64,000 nt of DNA from Alteribacter natronophilus (GTDB lineage: Bacteria; Bacillota; Bacilli; Bacillales; Salisediminibacteriaceae), in contig NZ_VCRO01000001.1 of assembly GCF_006007885.1 (NCBI RefSeq), forward strand, positions 1,054,001-1,118,000, written 5' to 3'. The translations under genes were made by a program, and so were the position numbers. The stretch's first letter is position 1. Each line of letters opens with the position of its first letter. Below, piece after piece: positions 34,395-43,682 of the stretch. The notes below the pieces were generated by a model that was not told the DNA's origin, searched no databases, and was given only the letters and a program-made list of their open reading frames with translations.

Positions 34395-34432
34395 AAAAAG
34401 AAAAACAGCCTGCCGGTAATACCGGCTGACTG
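34395..34432 (-). terminator. Terminator after spoIVB
   Basis: Minus-strand CAGCCGGTA and TACCGGCaGGCTG fold into a hairpin followed by TTTTTCTTTTTC, immediately after the spoIVB stop. Confidence 0.85.
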
Positions 34433-34434
34433 TT

Positions 34435-35715
34435 TCAGCTTGCTCTCGCTTCTTTTGTTTCTTTTCCGAGATCCACCCCTGCTTCCTGGAGCATCCATTC
34501 GATATGACACCCGTACCCGGAGGTCGGGTCATTCACAAACACATGGGTGACTGCACCGACAACCCGGTTATTCTGGATAATCGGACTACCGCTCATTCCC
34601 TGAACAATTCCACCTGTTGCTTCAAGGAGTTCCGGATCAGTCACTTTAATCACCATTCCTTTGGTGGCAGGGAACTTCTGAATTGTGCTGCTGACAATTT
34701 CAATCGAGAATTTCCGGACCTCTTCCCCGTTTACGACAGTGAGAATTTCTGCAGGGCCTTCTTCCACCTGGTGGGAAAGACCGATTTCCATCGGTTCATC
34801 CCATGACCCGTTACTCACATCGTCGTTGAGTTTACCGAAAATACCAAACGCGCTGTTTTTATTTATATCCCCGAGTACTTTCCGTTCACTTGAAAAACGT
34901 GCCAGTTTTTCACCGGGCTCACCATTAAGCCCTTTTTCAATTGAAGTGACCCTCGAAGACAAAATTTCTCCATCATTAACCTGCAGCGGTTCTTTCGTGT
35001 CCATATCTGAGATCACATGTCCAAGTGCACCATACTTTTTTGAATCCGGGTCGTAAAAGGTGAGTGTACCGACCCCGGCTGCTGAATCACGGATATACAG
35101 TCCAAGCCGGTAGGAGAATTCACCTTTGGCTTTCTCGGGTGTCAGTTCGGTATTAAACATCCTGTCTCCCCGTTTAACCTCAAGCTTTAGTGGTGAATTC
35201 TCTTCCCCGGCTTTTTGCACAACAGCCGAAATTTCACTCATATCCTTAATTTGCATACCGTTCATTTTTGTAATCATATCGCCGACTTCCACTCCGGCTT
35301 TTTCTCCCGGAGACTTCGTACCCTCTTCCGTATCAATTAAGTGATGACCGACCACGAGCACACCTTGGGTATGTACCCGCACTCCGATCGACTGACCACC
35401 GGGTATTATTTTTTTCTCAGGCAGCACAGTAACATTCATTGTTTTTAACGGGAAACCGGCCACCCCCAGCTGTACTTTTGAACTGCCAGGTCTTGCCCCT
35501 TCCAATGTTGTGCGGCTGTCCTGCGAAAATACCTCCACTGTCTCATCTGAATGAATGACATCCAGTGCTGCCGGTACGGCAAACTCCTGCCCTTCAAAGA
35601 ATAAGATATCAGCCGGTGTGTCAACATACTGCTGAAGAGGAGGATAAAACGCAGCGCTGAACAGCACGACAAGGAGAATTGCCCCAATGGCTTTTTTTAT
35701 TAGTCCTTTTTTCAA
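34435..35715 (-). CDS. spoIVB: SpoIVB serine peptidase
   Basis: Forespore-expressed S55 peptidase that is exported to the intermembrane space and cleaves SpoIVFA to trigger sigma-K processing. An N-terminal membrane span ([18 protein letters not shown]), a PDZ domain (about 95-190, [20 protein letters not shown]) and the catalytic domain ending [25 protein letters not shown] with the active Ser are present. TTG 35715 gives 426 aa, the B. subtilis length, with GAGGAG 12 bases upstream. An ATG at 35757 gives 440 aa but lacks a ribosome site. The start is therefore uncertain. Confidence 0.94.
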   Translation of the reverse strand: MKKGLIKKAIGAILLVVLFSAAFYPPLQQYVDTPADILFFEGQEFAVPAALDVIHSDETVEVFSQDSRTTLEGARPGSSKVQLGVAGFPLKTMNVTVLPEKKIIPGGQSIGVRVHTQGVLVVGHHLIDTEEGTKSPGEKAGVEVGDMITKMNGMQIKDMSEISAVVQKAGEENSPLKLEVKRGDRMFNTELTPEKAKGEFSYRLGLYIRDSAAGVGTLTFYDPDSKKYGALGHVISDMDTKEPLQVNDGEILSSRVTSIEKGLNGEPGEKLARFSSERKVLGDINKNSAFGIFGKLNDDVSNGSWDEPMEIGLSHQVEEGPAEILTVVNGEEVRKFSIEIVSSTIQKFPATKGMVIKVTDPELLEATGGIVQGMSGSPIIQNNRVVGAVTHVFVNDPTSGYGCHIEWMLQEAGVDLGKETKEARAS

Positions 35716-35965
35716 TCGCTTTTCACTCTCCTCGCTCCCGACCTGCACCCCCATCATGGCTGTATCTATAGAGTAGCCTTGAAAATGGCCCTTTATAACA
35801 GGAAGATATAGAAAATGAACGGCGAAATTCCGTTATGACAGTTATTTCAGCAGTAAAGGCAGATATTGTACTAAAAGGCTCTTTTTTAGAACATTGCTGG
35901 TTTATGACGCTATAGGTGGCGCTTGCCACTGGCAGGGCCTGAGCCCTGTATCTGCTTTGGAAAAC

Positions 35966-36000
35966 GCAAAATAAGCGTCAGGGAAATTCCCCTGACGCTT
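35966..36000 (-). terminator. Terminator after recN
   Basis: AAGCGTCAGGG/CCCTGACGCTT perfect 11-bp stem (35973-35983 / 35990-36000) with TTATTTT following on the minus strand. Confidence 0.9.
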
Positions 36001-36003
36001 TGT

Positions 36004-37698
36004 CTACTTCGCTATTTTCGTTTCCTCAGCCTGCTCGATCAGTTCCTCGGCATGTCTTCGTGTGAGCTCCGTCATTTCAGCTCCCGAAATCATCCGGCCG
36101 ATCTCTTCCACTTTCTCACGTTCGGTTAGAGGAGTTACCTCAGTTGTAACCCGGCCTTCCCTTTCACCTTTTGCAATGAACAGATGTGTATCTGCCATGG
36201 CTGCCACCTGGGGCAGGTGGGTAATACAGAGAACCTGTGATCCTTCTGAAATATGGTGGATTTTTCGGGCTATCGCCTGTGCGACCCTGCCACTTACGCC
36301 CGTATCCACTTCGTCAAAAATGAGCGAAGTCACGCCTTCATGACTGGCCAGAATCGACTTTAAAGCCAGGATAATACGTGAAATTTCACCCCCGGAAGCA
36401 ACCTTTACAAGGGGCTTAAGTGGTTCGCCCTGGTTTGTGGAAACCATAAATTCCACGTCGTCGGTGCCGTCTTTCGTAAAATGACTGTCGGATCCGTCAT
36501 GAAAGGCCACTTCAAATTTTGCCTTTTCCATGTAAAGAGCTTTCAGTTCTCCCTGGATATCGGCAGTCAGTTTCTTCGCCTGCTGTTTACGGATTTCCGA
36601 CAGGTGTTTTGCTTCCACCATCAGATCCTTTTGAATCGCCTCAAGATCAGATGCCCACTTCTGCAGATGTTCATCTTTGTTTTCCAGTGTTTCCACTTCT
36701 TCTTCAATCCTTGAAGCATATTCAAGAATGGCATTTACATTTTCTCCGTACTTCCTGCGGAGAGTATTTATTTCATTGAGCCTGGATTCAATATCATTCA
36801 GACGCTCAGGATTAAACTCAATATTTTCCACGTAGTCACTTAATGTAAATGATGATTCCTCAAGCAGGTAATAACAGTTTGTGATCGTTTCCTGAACGTC
36901 TTTTAAAGCCGGATCAAGTTCCGCTGCCTCTTCCATCTGGTTGACGGCAACCATAATCCACTCAAGTCCCTTATTCTCTCCGTACATGGCCTGATAACTG
37001 TCGTGAACACGCTGATAAAGCGCTTCACTGTTGCCGAGCTTCTGCTTTTCTGCACCGAGTTCTTCGTCTTCATCGGGTTTCAGGCTGGCACTCTCTATTT
37101 CATTCAGCTGGTACCGGATCAGATCCAGGCGCTGAGCAGTCTGCTGTTCATTTTCCGAAAGCTGTCTGTACTGCTTCTTTGTTTTCACATAACGATTATA
37201 TAGACTGCTGTATTCTTCCTTGGGATCTTTAAGCTCATCCTCTGCATACCTGTCCAGCAAAAACAGGTGTCTGTCCACCTGCAGCAGCTGCTGATGCTCG
37301 TGCTGGCCGTGGATATCAACCAGGAGCTGTCCTGCCTGCCTCAGAGTCGCAAGTGTTACAAGCTTCCCGTTAATTCTGCAGATACTTTTCCCCTGCTTTG
37401 TTATTTCCCTGCGAATGACGACCATGCCGTCTTCGGAAATTTCAATACCAAGATCCCGAAGCAGATTATCCACTTCACGGTGGTCATCGATGGAAAAAAG
37501 TCCTTCAATCTCTGCACGCTTACTCCCGTGCCTCACGAATTCCACTGAACCTCTTCCACCGATCAGCAGACCAATTGCATCGATTATGATGGACTTCCCT
37601 GCACCGGTTTCCCCGGTCAGTACAGTAAGCCCCTCTTCAAATGGAACCGTAACATGATCGATAATAGCAAAGTTACGAATGGAAAGTTCAACTAGCAA
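36004..37698 (-). CDS. recN: DNA repair protein RecN
   Basis: SMC-like ATPase of about 564 residues acting early at double-strand breaks. Walker A is LTGETGAGKSIIIDAI near 30, followed by GGRGS. Long coiled coils run from about 150 to 370, the ABC signature is VASGGEISRIILALK near 430, and Walker B is SLIFDEVDTGVSG, then ITHLPQVAA. TTG at 37698 (reading MLVELSIRNF) matches the B. subtilis N-terminus; an in-frame TTG two codons upstream sits closer to AAAGGA. Neighbours argR upstream and spoIVB downstream follow the B. subtilis order. Confidence 0.97.
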   Translation of the reverse strand: MLVELSIRNFAIIDHVTVPFEEGLTVLTGETGAGKSIIIDAIGLLIGGRGSVEFVRHGSKRAEIEGLFSIDDHREVDNLLRDLGIEISEDGMVVIRREITKQGKSICRINGKLVTLATLRQAGQLLVDIHGQHEHQQLLQVDRHLFLLDRYAEDELKDPKEEYSSLYNRYVKTKKQYRQLSENEQQTAQRLDLIRYQLNEIESASLKPDEDEELGAEKQKLGNSEALYQRVHDSYQAMYGENKGLEWIMVAVNQMEEAAELDPALKDVQETITNCYYLLEESSFTLSDYVENIEFNPERLNDIESRLNEINTLRRKYGENVNAILEYASRIEEEVETLENKDEHLQKWASDLEAIQKDLMVEAKHLSEIRKQQAKKLTADIQGELKALYMEKAKFEVAFHDGSDSHFTKDGTDDVEFMVSTNQGEPLKPLVKVASGGEISRIILALKSILASHEGVTSLIFDEVDTGVSGRVAQAIARKIHHISEGSQVLCITHLPQVAAMADTHLFIAKGEREGRVTTEVTPLTEREKVEEIGRMISGAEMTELTRRHAEELIEQAEETKIAK

Positions 37699-37727
37699 CT
37701 GCAATCACGTCCTTTAACGGCAAATAA

Positions 37728-38177
37728 TCAGAGCATCTCGAGAAACCGTTCACTGACGGGTTCTGTATCACTTTCAGCCCTGCAGATGATGAGAATAGTG
37801 TCATCCCCGCAGATTGTCCCGAGTACTTCATTCCAGTCAAGGTTGTCGATCAGTGCACCGACTGCATTTGCGTTTCCGGGCAGGGTTTTCATTACAATCA
37901 TGTTATTTGTATGTTCTATGGAGACAAAGCTGTCCATCAGTGCACGTTTAAGTTTCTGAAGCGGGTTAAATCGCTGGTCGGCAGGCAGACTGTATTTATA
38001 CCTGCCGTCGATCATCGGAACCTTTACGAGATGAAGCTCTTTAATATCCCTGCTCACCGTGGCCTGTGTTACGTTAAAGCCTGCGTTACGCAGAAATGAC
38101 ACGAGATCATCCTGTGTCTCAACCTCATTGTTTGTTATAATTTCACGAATTTTAATATGACGCTGCCCTTTGTTCAT
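37728..38177 (-). CDS. argR: Arginine repressor/activator ArgR (AhrC)
   Basis: 149 residues, exactly the B. subtilis AhrC length when started at ATG 38177, which has GGAGGAG upstream; the frame to 38195 is rejected. An N-terminal winged helix (1-70; [18 protein letters not shown]) is followed by the C-terminal hexamerisation and arginine-binding domain with [15 protein letters not shown] and [14 protein letters not shown]. It controls arginine synthesis and, in B. subtilis, roc catabolism; rocB is elsewhere in this window. Confidence 0.97.
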   Translation of the reverse strand: MNKGQRHIKIREIITNNEVETQDDLVSFLRNAGFNVTQATVSRDIKELHLVKVPMIDGRYKYSLPADQRFNPLQKLKRALMDSFVSIEHTNNMIVMKTLPGNANAVGALIDNLDWNEVLGTICGDDTILIICRAESDTEPVSERFLEML

Positions 38178-38300
38178 ATCGTTCTCCTCCGTCATTCCGC
38201 CGGCTTCCGGGCCTGAATGTTTATGCTGGTATGTAAATAGTTATACCGTCTCTTATGTATATTAGCCGAAAACTTCCTTATATTCAAATGTTTACTGCGC

Positions 38301-38331
38301 ACAAAAGGGAGACAATGCCTCTTGTCTCCCC
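38301..38331 (-). terminator. Terminator between tlyA and argR
   Basis: GGGAGACAA/TTGTCTCCC 9-bp stem (38307-38315 / 38322-38330) followed on the minus strand by TTTTGT. It would separate argR-recN from the upstream isoprenoid operon, at least partly. Confidence 0.75.
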
Positions 38332-38349
38332 TGTTTTTACGGGTACCGC

Positions 38350-39171
38350 TCATGTCTGTCCTTTAAGCTCATGCGCTTTTGCAACTACTGCTGCAAAATC
38401 AATCTTCTCATCACCCGGAGGCTGTTCAGCTTCCTCCTTCTTCATGTAAAGGAGGAATTCAATGTTCCCCTCCCCGCCACGAATCGGGGAAGGAGCTGCA
38501 CCTTTTACTGTAAAGCCCAGCTCCTCTGCAAAAGAAGCAGTGTCTTCGAGAACCCGCTCATGAACTATACGATCCCGTACTATGCCTTTTTTCCCAACTT
38601 CTTCACGACCTGCCTCAAACTGCGGTTTGACCAGGGCGGATACTTCACCGCCTTCTTTCAGTATCCTCATGAGTGGGGGCAGAATCAGTCTCAGGGAGAT
38701 AAAAGACACATCAATTGTAGCAAAATCAGGAACGCCGGCAGTGAAGTTCTCCGGTCCGCAGTAACGGAAATTGGTTCGTTCCATAACGATCACACGTTCA
38801 TCCTGACGGAGTTTCCAGGCGAGCTGGTTGTACCCTACATCCAGTGCATATACAGCGGCCGCTCCGTTCTGAAGGGCACAATCCGTAAATCCGCCGGTGG
38901 AAGAACCGATATCAAGCATCGTCCGGCCTTCCAGGTCCAGATCAAATTCCCGGATCGCACCTTCAAGTTTAAGTCCTCCCCGGCTTACATAAGGCATGGT
39001 TTTGCCTTTAAGTTCAAGGTCTGACGTTTCCTTCACTTTTGTTCCGGGTTTATCGACTCTTTCACCATCTGCAAAAACAAGGCCGGCCATGATCGTCCGT
39101 TTCGCTTTTTCTCTCGTTTCAATAAGGCCTCTTTCCACCAGAAGCAGGTCGAGGCGCTGTTTCTTTTCCAT
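38350..39171 (-). CDS. yqxC: TlyA-family rRNA methyltransferase (YqxC)
   Basis: 273 residues. The N-terminal S4 RNA-binding domain (1-65; RLDLLLVERGLIETREKAKR) is followed by an FtsJ/RrmJ-like methyltransferase with SAM motif MLDIGSSTGGFTDCALQNGA near 80, DVGYNQLAWKLR, and the catalytic region DVSFISL. TlyA enzymes 2'-O-methylate 16S and 23S rRNA cytidines. It is downstream of dxs on the same strand, as in B. subtilis. GGAGAGA lies 12 bases before ATG 39171. Confidence 0.93.
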   Translation of the reverse strand: MEKKQRLDLLLVERGLIETREKAKRTIMAGLVFADGERVDKPGTKVKETSDLELKGKTMPYVSRGGLKLEGAIREFDLDLEGRTMLDIGSSTGGFTDCALQNGAAAVYALDVGYNQLAWKLRQDERVIVMERTNFRYCGPENFTAGVPDFATIDVSFISLRLILPPLMRILKEGGEVSALVKPQFEAGREEVGKKGIVRDRIVHERVLEDTASFAEELGFTVKGAAPSPIRGGEGNIEFLLYMKKEEAEQPPGDEKIDFAAVVAKAHELKGQT

Positions 39172-39204
39172 ATATTAAGGTCTCTCCAGTTTATCCTTTG
39201 TCAG

Positions 39205-41094
39205 TCATGCACGCTGCTGTCTGCGTGGGATGATATCCATCACACGGTCGGCAACATTGGCAGGTGTCAGGCCAATTTCCTCCCACAGCTGGGGAACTCC
39301 CCCGTGTTCAATGTATCTGTCCGGAATTCCCATCCGTTCGACAGTAACGGAATGAAAGTGATTTTCATGGAAAAATTCCAGAACGGCACTTCCAAAGCCG
39401 CCAAGCAGAGCATGTTCTTCAAGCGTGAGGACCGGTTTATTTTTCATCGCAATCTGTTTGAGCATGTCTTCATCCAGAGGCTTAATGGAACGGGCGTTAA
39501 CAACCTCCACGTGTACGCCTTCTGCTTCCAGGCGTTCCGCTGCATCCATCGCTACGGGAATCATTGTTCCAAATGTAAGGATGGTCAGGTCATTTCCATC
39601 CTTCAGTACCTCCCATTGTCCCACAGGGATCTGCTTGAGGTCTTCATCCATATGAACCCCGTAACCGTTGCCCCGGGGATATCTGACAGCTACAGGACCG
39701 TCATCAATATTGACAGCTGTAAAGATCATATGCTGGAGTTCATTTTCATCCTTGGGCATAAGAATTTTCATGTTCGGAAGGTGACGCAGATAGGAGATGT
39801 CAAAGACCCCCTGATGTGTTTCACCATCGGCACCAACAAGCCCGGAACGGTCAATGGCAAAAAAGACGTTCAGGTTCTGCCGGCATACATCATGCACGAG
39901 CTGGTCGTAACCGCGCTGGAGAAATGTGGAGTACACGGCAAACACAGGCTTTAAACCCTGGGTTGCAAGACCGGCACTCATCGTTGTAGCGTGCTGTTCG
40001 GCAATCCCCACATCGTACATCCTGTCCGGGAACTCCTTGGCAAATTCATCGAGTTTTGTTCCTCCCGGCATCGCTGCCGTAATGGCAACTACACGGTCGT
40101 CCTGCCTTGCAACCTTTTTGAGGGTGTTGGCAAAAACTGCGCTGTAGCCTGGAGGTCCCGGTTTCTTCACTACTTCACCGGACTCAATTTTATATGGACC
40201 AAGACCGTGCCAGGTTCCTTTTGCATCGAGCTCGGCAGGTTTGTAGCCTTTTCCTTTTTTCGTAATCACATGGACAAGTACCGGCCCTTTTGTTTTCTTG
40301 GCGTATTTCATATTTGACTGCAGATCCTCAAGATCATGCCCATCTACAGGACCAAGGTAGGTAAAGCCCAGTTCCTCAAAAAACATTCCGGAAACAAGCA
40401 GGTATTTAAGGCTGTCTTTCACACGTTCGGCTGTGGAAGCCAGCCGTCCGCCGAATGCAGGAATCTTTTTAATGAGCATTTCCAGCTCTTCCTTGGCTTT
40501 CTGGTACTTCCCGGCTGTCCTCATACGGCCGAGTACGCTGTGAAGCGCACCTACGTTTGGAGCAATGGACATTTCATTGTCGTTAAGCACCACAATCAGG
40601 TCGGTCTGCTCGTGGCCTATGTGGTTCATAGCCTCAAGTGCCATACCGCCTGTCAGGGCACCGTCACCGATGACAGCTACCACGCTTTCGTCCGTACCTT
40701 TCAGATCGCGTGCCAGTGCCATACCCATCGCTGCGGAGAGCGAGGTGGAACTGTGGCCCGTTTCCCAGACATCATGGACACTTTCGGACCGTTTCGGAAA
40801 TCCGCACAGCCCCTGATACTGCCTGAGTGAATCGAACTGGCCTGCACGTCCTGTGAGAATTTTGTGCACATAGGCCTGATGACCGACATCCCAGAGGAAT
40901 TTATCCTTCGGGCTGTCGAAAAGCTGATGAAGTGTAAGGGTCAGCTCTACTACACCGAGATTAGGGCCAAGGTGGCCGCCGGTGACAGACAGCTTGTTAA
41001 TCAGGAAATCCCTGATATGCTGTGCCGTATCCTCTAATTGTTCGTTGCTGTAATTTTTCAGAAATCCAGGGTCTTTGATCGTTGTTAAATCCAA
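39205..41094 (-). CDS. dxs: 1-deoxy-D-xylulose-5-phosphate synthase
   Basis: 629-residue thiamine-diphosphate enzyme, first step of the MEP isoprenoid pathway (pyruvate plus glyceraldehyde 3-phosphate). TPP/Mg motif [18 protein letters not shown]...VLNDNEMSI near 150-180, active-site [15 protein letters not shown], pyrimidine domain [18 protein letters not shown], and transketolase C-domain [15 protein letters not shown]. The start is TTG 41094 after GTGAGGG. It follows oapA by 9 bases in the ispA-OLE-oapA-dxs series. Confidence 0.97.
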   Translation of the reverse strand: MDLTTIKDPGFLKNYSNEQLEDTAQHIRDFLINKLSVTGGHLGPNLGVVELTLTLHQLFDSPKDKFLWDVGHQAYVHKILTGRAGQFDSLRQYQGLCGFPKRSESVHDVWETGHSSTSLSAAMGMALARDLKGTDESVVAVIGDGALTGGMALEAMNHIGHEQTDLIVVLNDNEMSIAPNVGALHSVLGRMRTAGKYQKAKEELEMLIKKIPAFGGRLASTAERVKDSLKYLLVSGMFFEELGFTYLGPVDGHDLEDLQSNMKYAKKTKGPVLVHVITKKGKGYKPAELDAKGTWHGLGPYKIESGEVVKKPGPPGYSAVFANTLKKVARQDDRVVAITAAMPGGTKLDEFAKEFPDRMYDVGIAEQHATTMSAGLATQGLKPVFAVYSTFLQRGYDQLVHDVCRQNLNVFFAIDRSGLVGADGETHQGVFDISYLRHLPNMKILMPKDENELQHMIFTAVNIDDGPVAVRYPRGNGYGVHMDEDLKQIPVGQWEVLKDGNDLTILTFGTMIPVAMDAAERLEAEGVHVEVVNARSIKPLDEDMLKQIAMKNKPVLTLEEHALLGGFGSAVLEFFHENHFHSVTVERMGIPDRYIEHGGVPQLWEEIGLTPANVADRVMDIIPRRQQRA

Positions 41095-41103
41095 GAAAAA
41101 CCC

Positions 41104-41742
41104 TCACTTTCGTTTGTTTTTCTTCTTGCCCTTCTTTTTTCCCTTATTCCCGCTGAAAATGGTTATCTTTAATTTTACCTCTAATAAATAAAATAATCTA
41201 CCCACCTGATAGATAATGGGAGTCGAGTACTCTATGGCAAGAGTCTTGCCCACGGATTTCCCGCCTACAGTGAGCGCAGCCACGACACTCGTAAAAATCA
41301 CGCTGATGATAAACTGCACGGTCGATCCTTCGCCGTGGCCCATCTGGACAGCAAGCTGAAGAACCACGTAGGCCGATGCCGTACCACTGATGACACCGGC
41401 GATATCTCCAATGACATCGTTACAGAAGTTAGCAAACTTGTCCGCGTTCCGGGTAATATGTACAGACTGCTTTGCGCCTGGCAGCCGTTCGGCAGCCATG
41501 GCGTGAAAGGGCTTTTCATTAGCCGCAGTCGCAGCTACCCCTATCGTATCAAATATTACCCCTGTCAGGACAATAATAAACACAATGAGCATCCCGATGC
41601 CCCATGCGACCCCGCTCAGGACGGAGGTTGAGATAATTGCAAAAATTGCCGCTAACACCAAAGTGATAACGGCAATCATCCAGCTCCAGTTAAGTGATTG
41701 TCTTACAGATTCCTTCATAGGCAGAACATCGGTCCTTATCAT
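41104..41742 (-). CDS. oapA: OLE-associated protein OapA
   Basis: 212-residue membrane protein encoded between OLE RNA and dxs. Hydrophobic segments at about 22-40, 45-70, 118-135 and 143-160; a Lys-rich tail (KGKKKGKKKNKRK). The loop CNDVIGDIAGVISG carries a D-x3-D pair (Asp109 and Asp113), the motif whose mutation inactivates B. halodurans OapA. OapA binds OLE RNA and places it at the membrane; the family resembles DUF21/CNNM magnesium-transport proteins (ATAANEKPFHAMAAERLPGAK region). The start is ATG 41742 with a weak ribosome site; ATG 41718 is an alternative. Identification rests on position, motif and topology together. Confidence 0.9.
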   Translation of the reverse strand: MIRTDVLPMKESVRQSLNWSWMIAVITLVLAAIFAIISTSVLSGVAWGIGMLIVFIIVLTGVIFDTIGVAATAANEKPFHAMAAERLPGAKQSVHITRNADKFANFCNDVIGDIAGVISGTASAYVVLQLAVQMGHGEGSTVQFIISVIFTSVVAALTVGGKSVGKTLAIEYSTPIIYQVGRLFYLLEVKLKITIFSGNKGKKKGKKKNKRK

Positions 41743-41764
41743 TAAGTATAGCTCTTCACCGAGA

Positions 41765-42463
41765 GCCTGCTGTATTTAAAAGTATACAGGCGGTGCTCTA
41801 TACCGCCGCCTTTGATACGGCTCCTCACGGGACAGTCAAGTCCGGGCTCTGTGAATAGGAGCCGGTAACCTGCGTCATATGTATCCGAGTGGTCATTTAA
41901 AGAGTAAAGACTGCGTCTTAGGTCCAGTAGGTTTTCCCAGACGGATACCTCGGCGTCGCCGCCGTGGCGGTTTCCCTTTAAACCCGTCTTGGCGCTGTCG
42001 CCAGGCGCCAGACTGGATTGCCACTTAGTACGCACTATAATCCCCTTTAAATGTCCGATGGAACAGTCTAGGGGTTTTCCCCGGCAGTTCCTAACCATCC
42101 TCTATCCTCTTTTGCAGACGCGATTTCATATGATCATACCAGTATACAATCTTAGTATTCACAATCCCCTCGCTGTCCACTCAAGGCAGGCTACGCTGCC
42201 CACGAGTTCCCTACTCGCGCGGCAGGTTCATACCTCACGTCATAGCTTTCTCCGGGAAGAGCAGCCACAACGCAAGGCCTCCGCGGCTGCAGGGTCATCG
42301 CCCACATGCCTTTGTGGATCGCCCTACAGCCTTTACTCCCGGAATTGACCCAAAGCTGGGCGCCTCAAGCCAAAACCAGGAACTTCATCGATGTGCCCTT
42401 TAGCGGATTTTTAGGCCCGCTTTCGAGAATGGAGAACCGACTAGAATACTGCACCACCCGGCT
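41765..42463 (-). ncRNA. ole: OLE RNA (ornate, large, extremophilic)
   Basis: An 800-base stretch without a credible gene between ispA and oapA, the diagnostic location of OLE RNA in B. halodurans and related extremophiles. It is GC-rich and densely structured. Hairpins seen include CTGGCGCC with GGCGACAGCGCCA near 41990-42010, CCGCCACGGCGG near 41960-41975, and CTGTAT/ATACAG at the 3' end (41770-41789). Own promoter at 42470-42499. The 5' end is inferred from the promoter (near 42463); the 3' end near 41765 is approximate. The length of about 700 nt is somewhat above the family average of about 610. OLE forms a membrane RNP with OapA, OapB and OapC that helps adaptation to cold, alcohol, Mg2+ and carbon source. 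Only OapA is in this window. Confidence 0.9.
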
Positions 42464-42469
42464 ATCTAT

Positions 42470-42499
42470 AGTATAACATGATACGATTTTCAGAGACAA
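42470..42499 (-). promoter_or_regulatory. Extended -10 promoter of OLE RNA
   Basis: On the minus strand TTGTCT (42494-42499) and TATACT (42470-42475) are 18 bases apart, and TGT directly before the -10 makes TGnTATACT. Start near 42463. It allows OLE expression independent of ispA. Confidence 0.7.
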
Positions 42500-42514
42500 T
42501 GAGCAACCCGTGAC

Positions 42515-42544
42515 AGAAAAAACAGGCCTTTCCACCAGTGGAAT
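42515..42544 (-). terminator. Possible terminator between ispA and OLE RNA
   Basis: Minus-strand TTCCACTGGTGGAA dyad (42530-42543), then AGGCCTG and a run of six T. The T run is 7 bases beyond the dyad, so strength is doubtful. Confidence 0.45.
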
Positions 42545-42550
42545 TTTATG

Positions 42551-43444
42551 CTATCTTGTTCTCTCCGCAACGTAGCGGGTCAGTTCATGAAGCAGTTTGT
42601 GGTCTTTTTTTATTTGTAATAAATATTCCTTCGCATTCTGAATATGCATGTCCAGCTTTTCTTTTGCACCTTCCATCCCCAGCAGTTTGGGATAGGTGGT
42701 TTTTCCGTTGGTTTCATCGCTGCCCGCAGGTTTCCCCATTTCCTCTGCATCTCCTTCAACATCAAGAATATCATCCTTGATCTGGAAGGCAAGACCGAGG
42801 TTTTTGGCAAACCGCCTCAGCAGAAGGCATTCTTCTTCATCGGCCGAAGCAATAATGGCGCCTGCTTCAATGGCAAAAGCAAGCAGATCTCCGGTTTTGT
42901 GATGATGAATGTATTCAAGATCAGATACTTCAAGACCGCTCTTTTTTTCCGCCTCCATATCAGCAACCTGTCCGCCAACCATTCCTTTAGGCCCCGCTGC
43001 CTGAGCAAGGTGGAGGATAAGTTTTGCCTTTTCCGAATCGTTCAGGTAGGCTGATTTACTGATGATTTCAAAGCTCTGGGTAAGAAGGGCATCACCTGCC
43101 AGAATGGCCATTGCCTCCCCGTAAATAATATGATTTGTAGGCTTTCCTCTCCTCATATCATCGTTGTCCATTGCAGGAAGGTCATCGTGAATCAGGGAAT
43201 ACGTATGAACCATTTCTATTGCACACGCCGTGTCATATCCTTTTTCCAGGCTGACTCCATAGCCTTCAAGAGTGGCAAGAAGGAGGATCGGCCTGAGCCT
43301 TTTCCCTCCTGCTTCAAGGGAATATCTCATGGCGGAAACGAGCACTTCCGGGGAATCAAGGTGTGCAACGTAGCCAGGGAGACGCCGTTCCACCTCTTCC
43401 TTCTGATCCTCAAGAAACCGCGACAGCGTCTGCTGCTCACTCAC
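42551..43444 (-). CDS. ispA: Farnesyl diphosphate synthase
   Basis: 297 residues from GTG 43444 (B. subtilis IspA 296); AGAGGA lies 8 bases upstream, while the longer frame from TTG 43462 has none. Prenyl synthase making C15-PP from IPP and DMAPP/GPP. First Asp-rich motif [14 protein letters not shown] near 85-98, second motif QIKDDILD near 225, and [11 protein letters not shown] for IPP binding. Overlaps the xseB stop by 8 bases. It feeds sesqui- and polyprenol synthesis along with dxs in the same unit. Confidence 0.96.
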   Translation of the reverse strand: MSEQQTLSRFLEDQKEEVERRLPGYVAHLDSPEVLVSAMRYSLEAGGKRLRPILLLATLEGYGVSLEKGYDTACAIEMVHTYSLIHDDLPAMDNDDMRRGKPTNHIIYGEAMAILAGDALLTQSFEIISKSAYLNDSEKAKLILHLAQAAGPKGMVGGQVADMEAEKKSGLEVSDLEYIHHHKTGDLLAFAIEAGAIIASADEEECLLLRRFAKNLGLAFQIKDDILDVEGDAEEMGKPAGSDETNGKTTYPKLLGMEGAKEKLDMHIQNAKEYLLQIKKDHKLLHELTRYVAERTR

Positions 43445-43682
43445 TTGTCTGTTCCTCTTCAATCGTCAGTATTTCAATTTCCCCGTCTTCATTCAGAATC
43501 TGATCCATCTGGGCTTCCACTTTCTTCAGCCTCTCATGACAGTATTTTGAAAGGTCCATTCCCCGCTGAAACATCTGAATCGCTTCTTCGAGCGGTACAT
43601 CCCCTTCCTCCAGTTTTTCAACTACCTCTTCAAGACGTTCCATCGCTTCTTCAAAAGTTACCTGTTCGTTCTGTTCACTCAT
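43437..43682 (-). CDS. xseB: Exodeoxyribonuclease VII small subunit
   Basis: 81 residues from ATG 43682 (AGAGAGGTG 7 bases upstream). A helical hairpin with the family signature [34 protein letters not shown]. Partners XseA to form the nuclease that cuts single-stranded DNA to oligonucleotides. Overlaps both neighbours by 8 bases. Confidence 0.96.
   Translation of the reverse strand: MSEQNEQVTFEEAMERLEEVVEKLEEGDVPLEEAIQMFQRGMDLSKYCHERLKKVEAQMDQILNEDGEIEILTIEEEQTSE

Noticed and set aside
41742-42098. 118-codon open frame on the minus strand inside the ispA-oapA gap
   Set aside because: No ribosome site, odd composition, and it lies wholly within the structured OLE RNA; it overlaps the oapA start.
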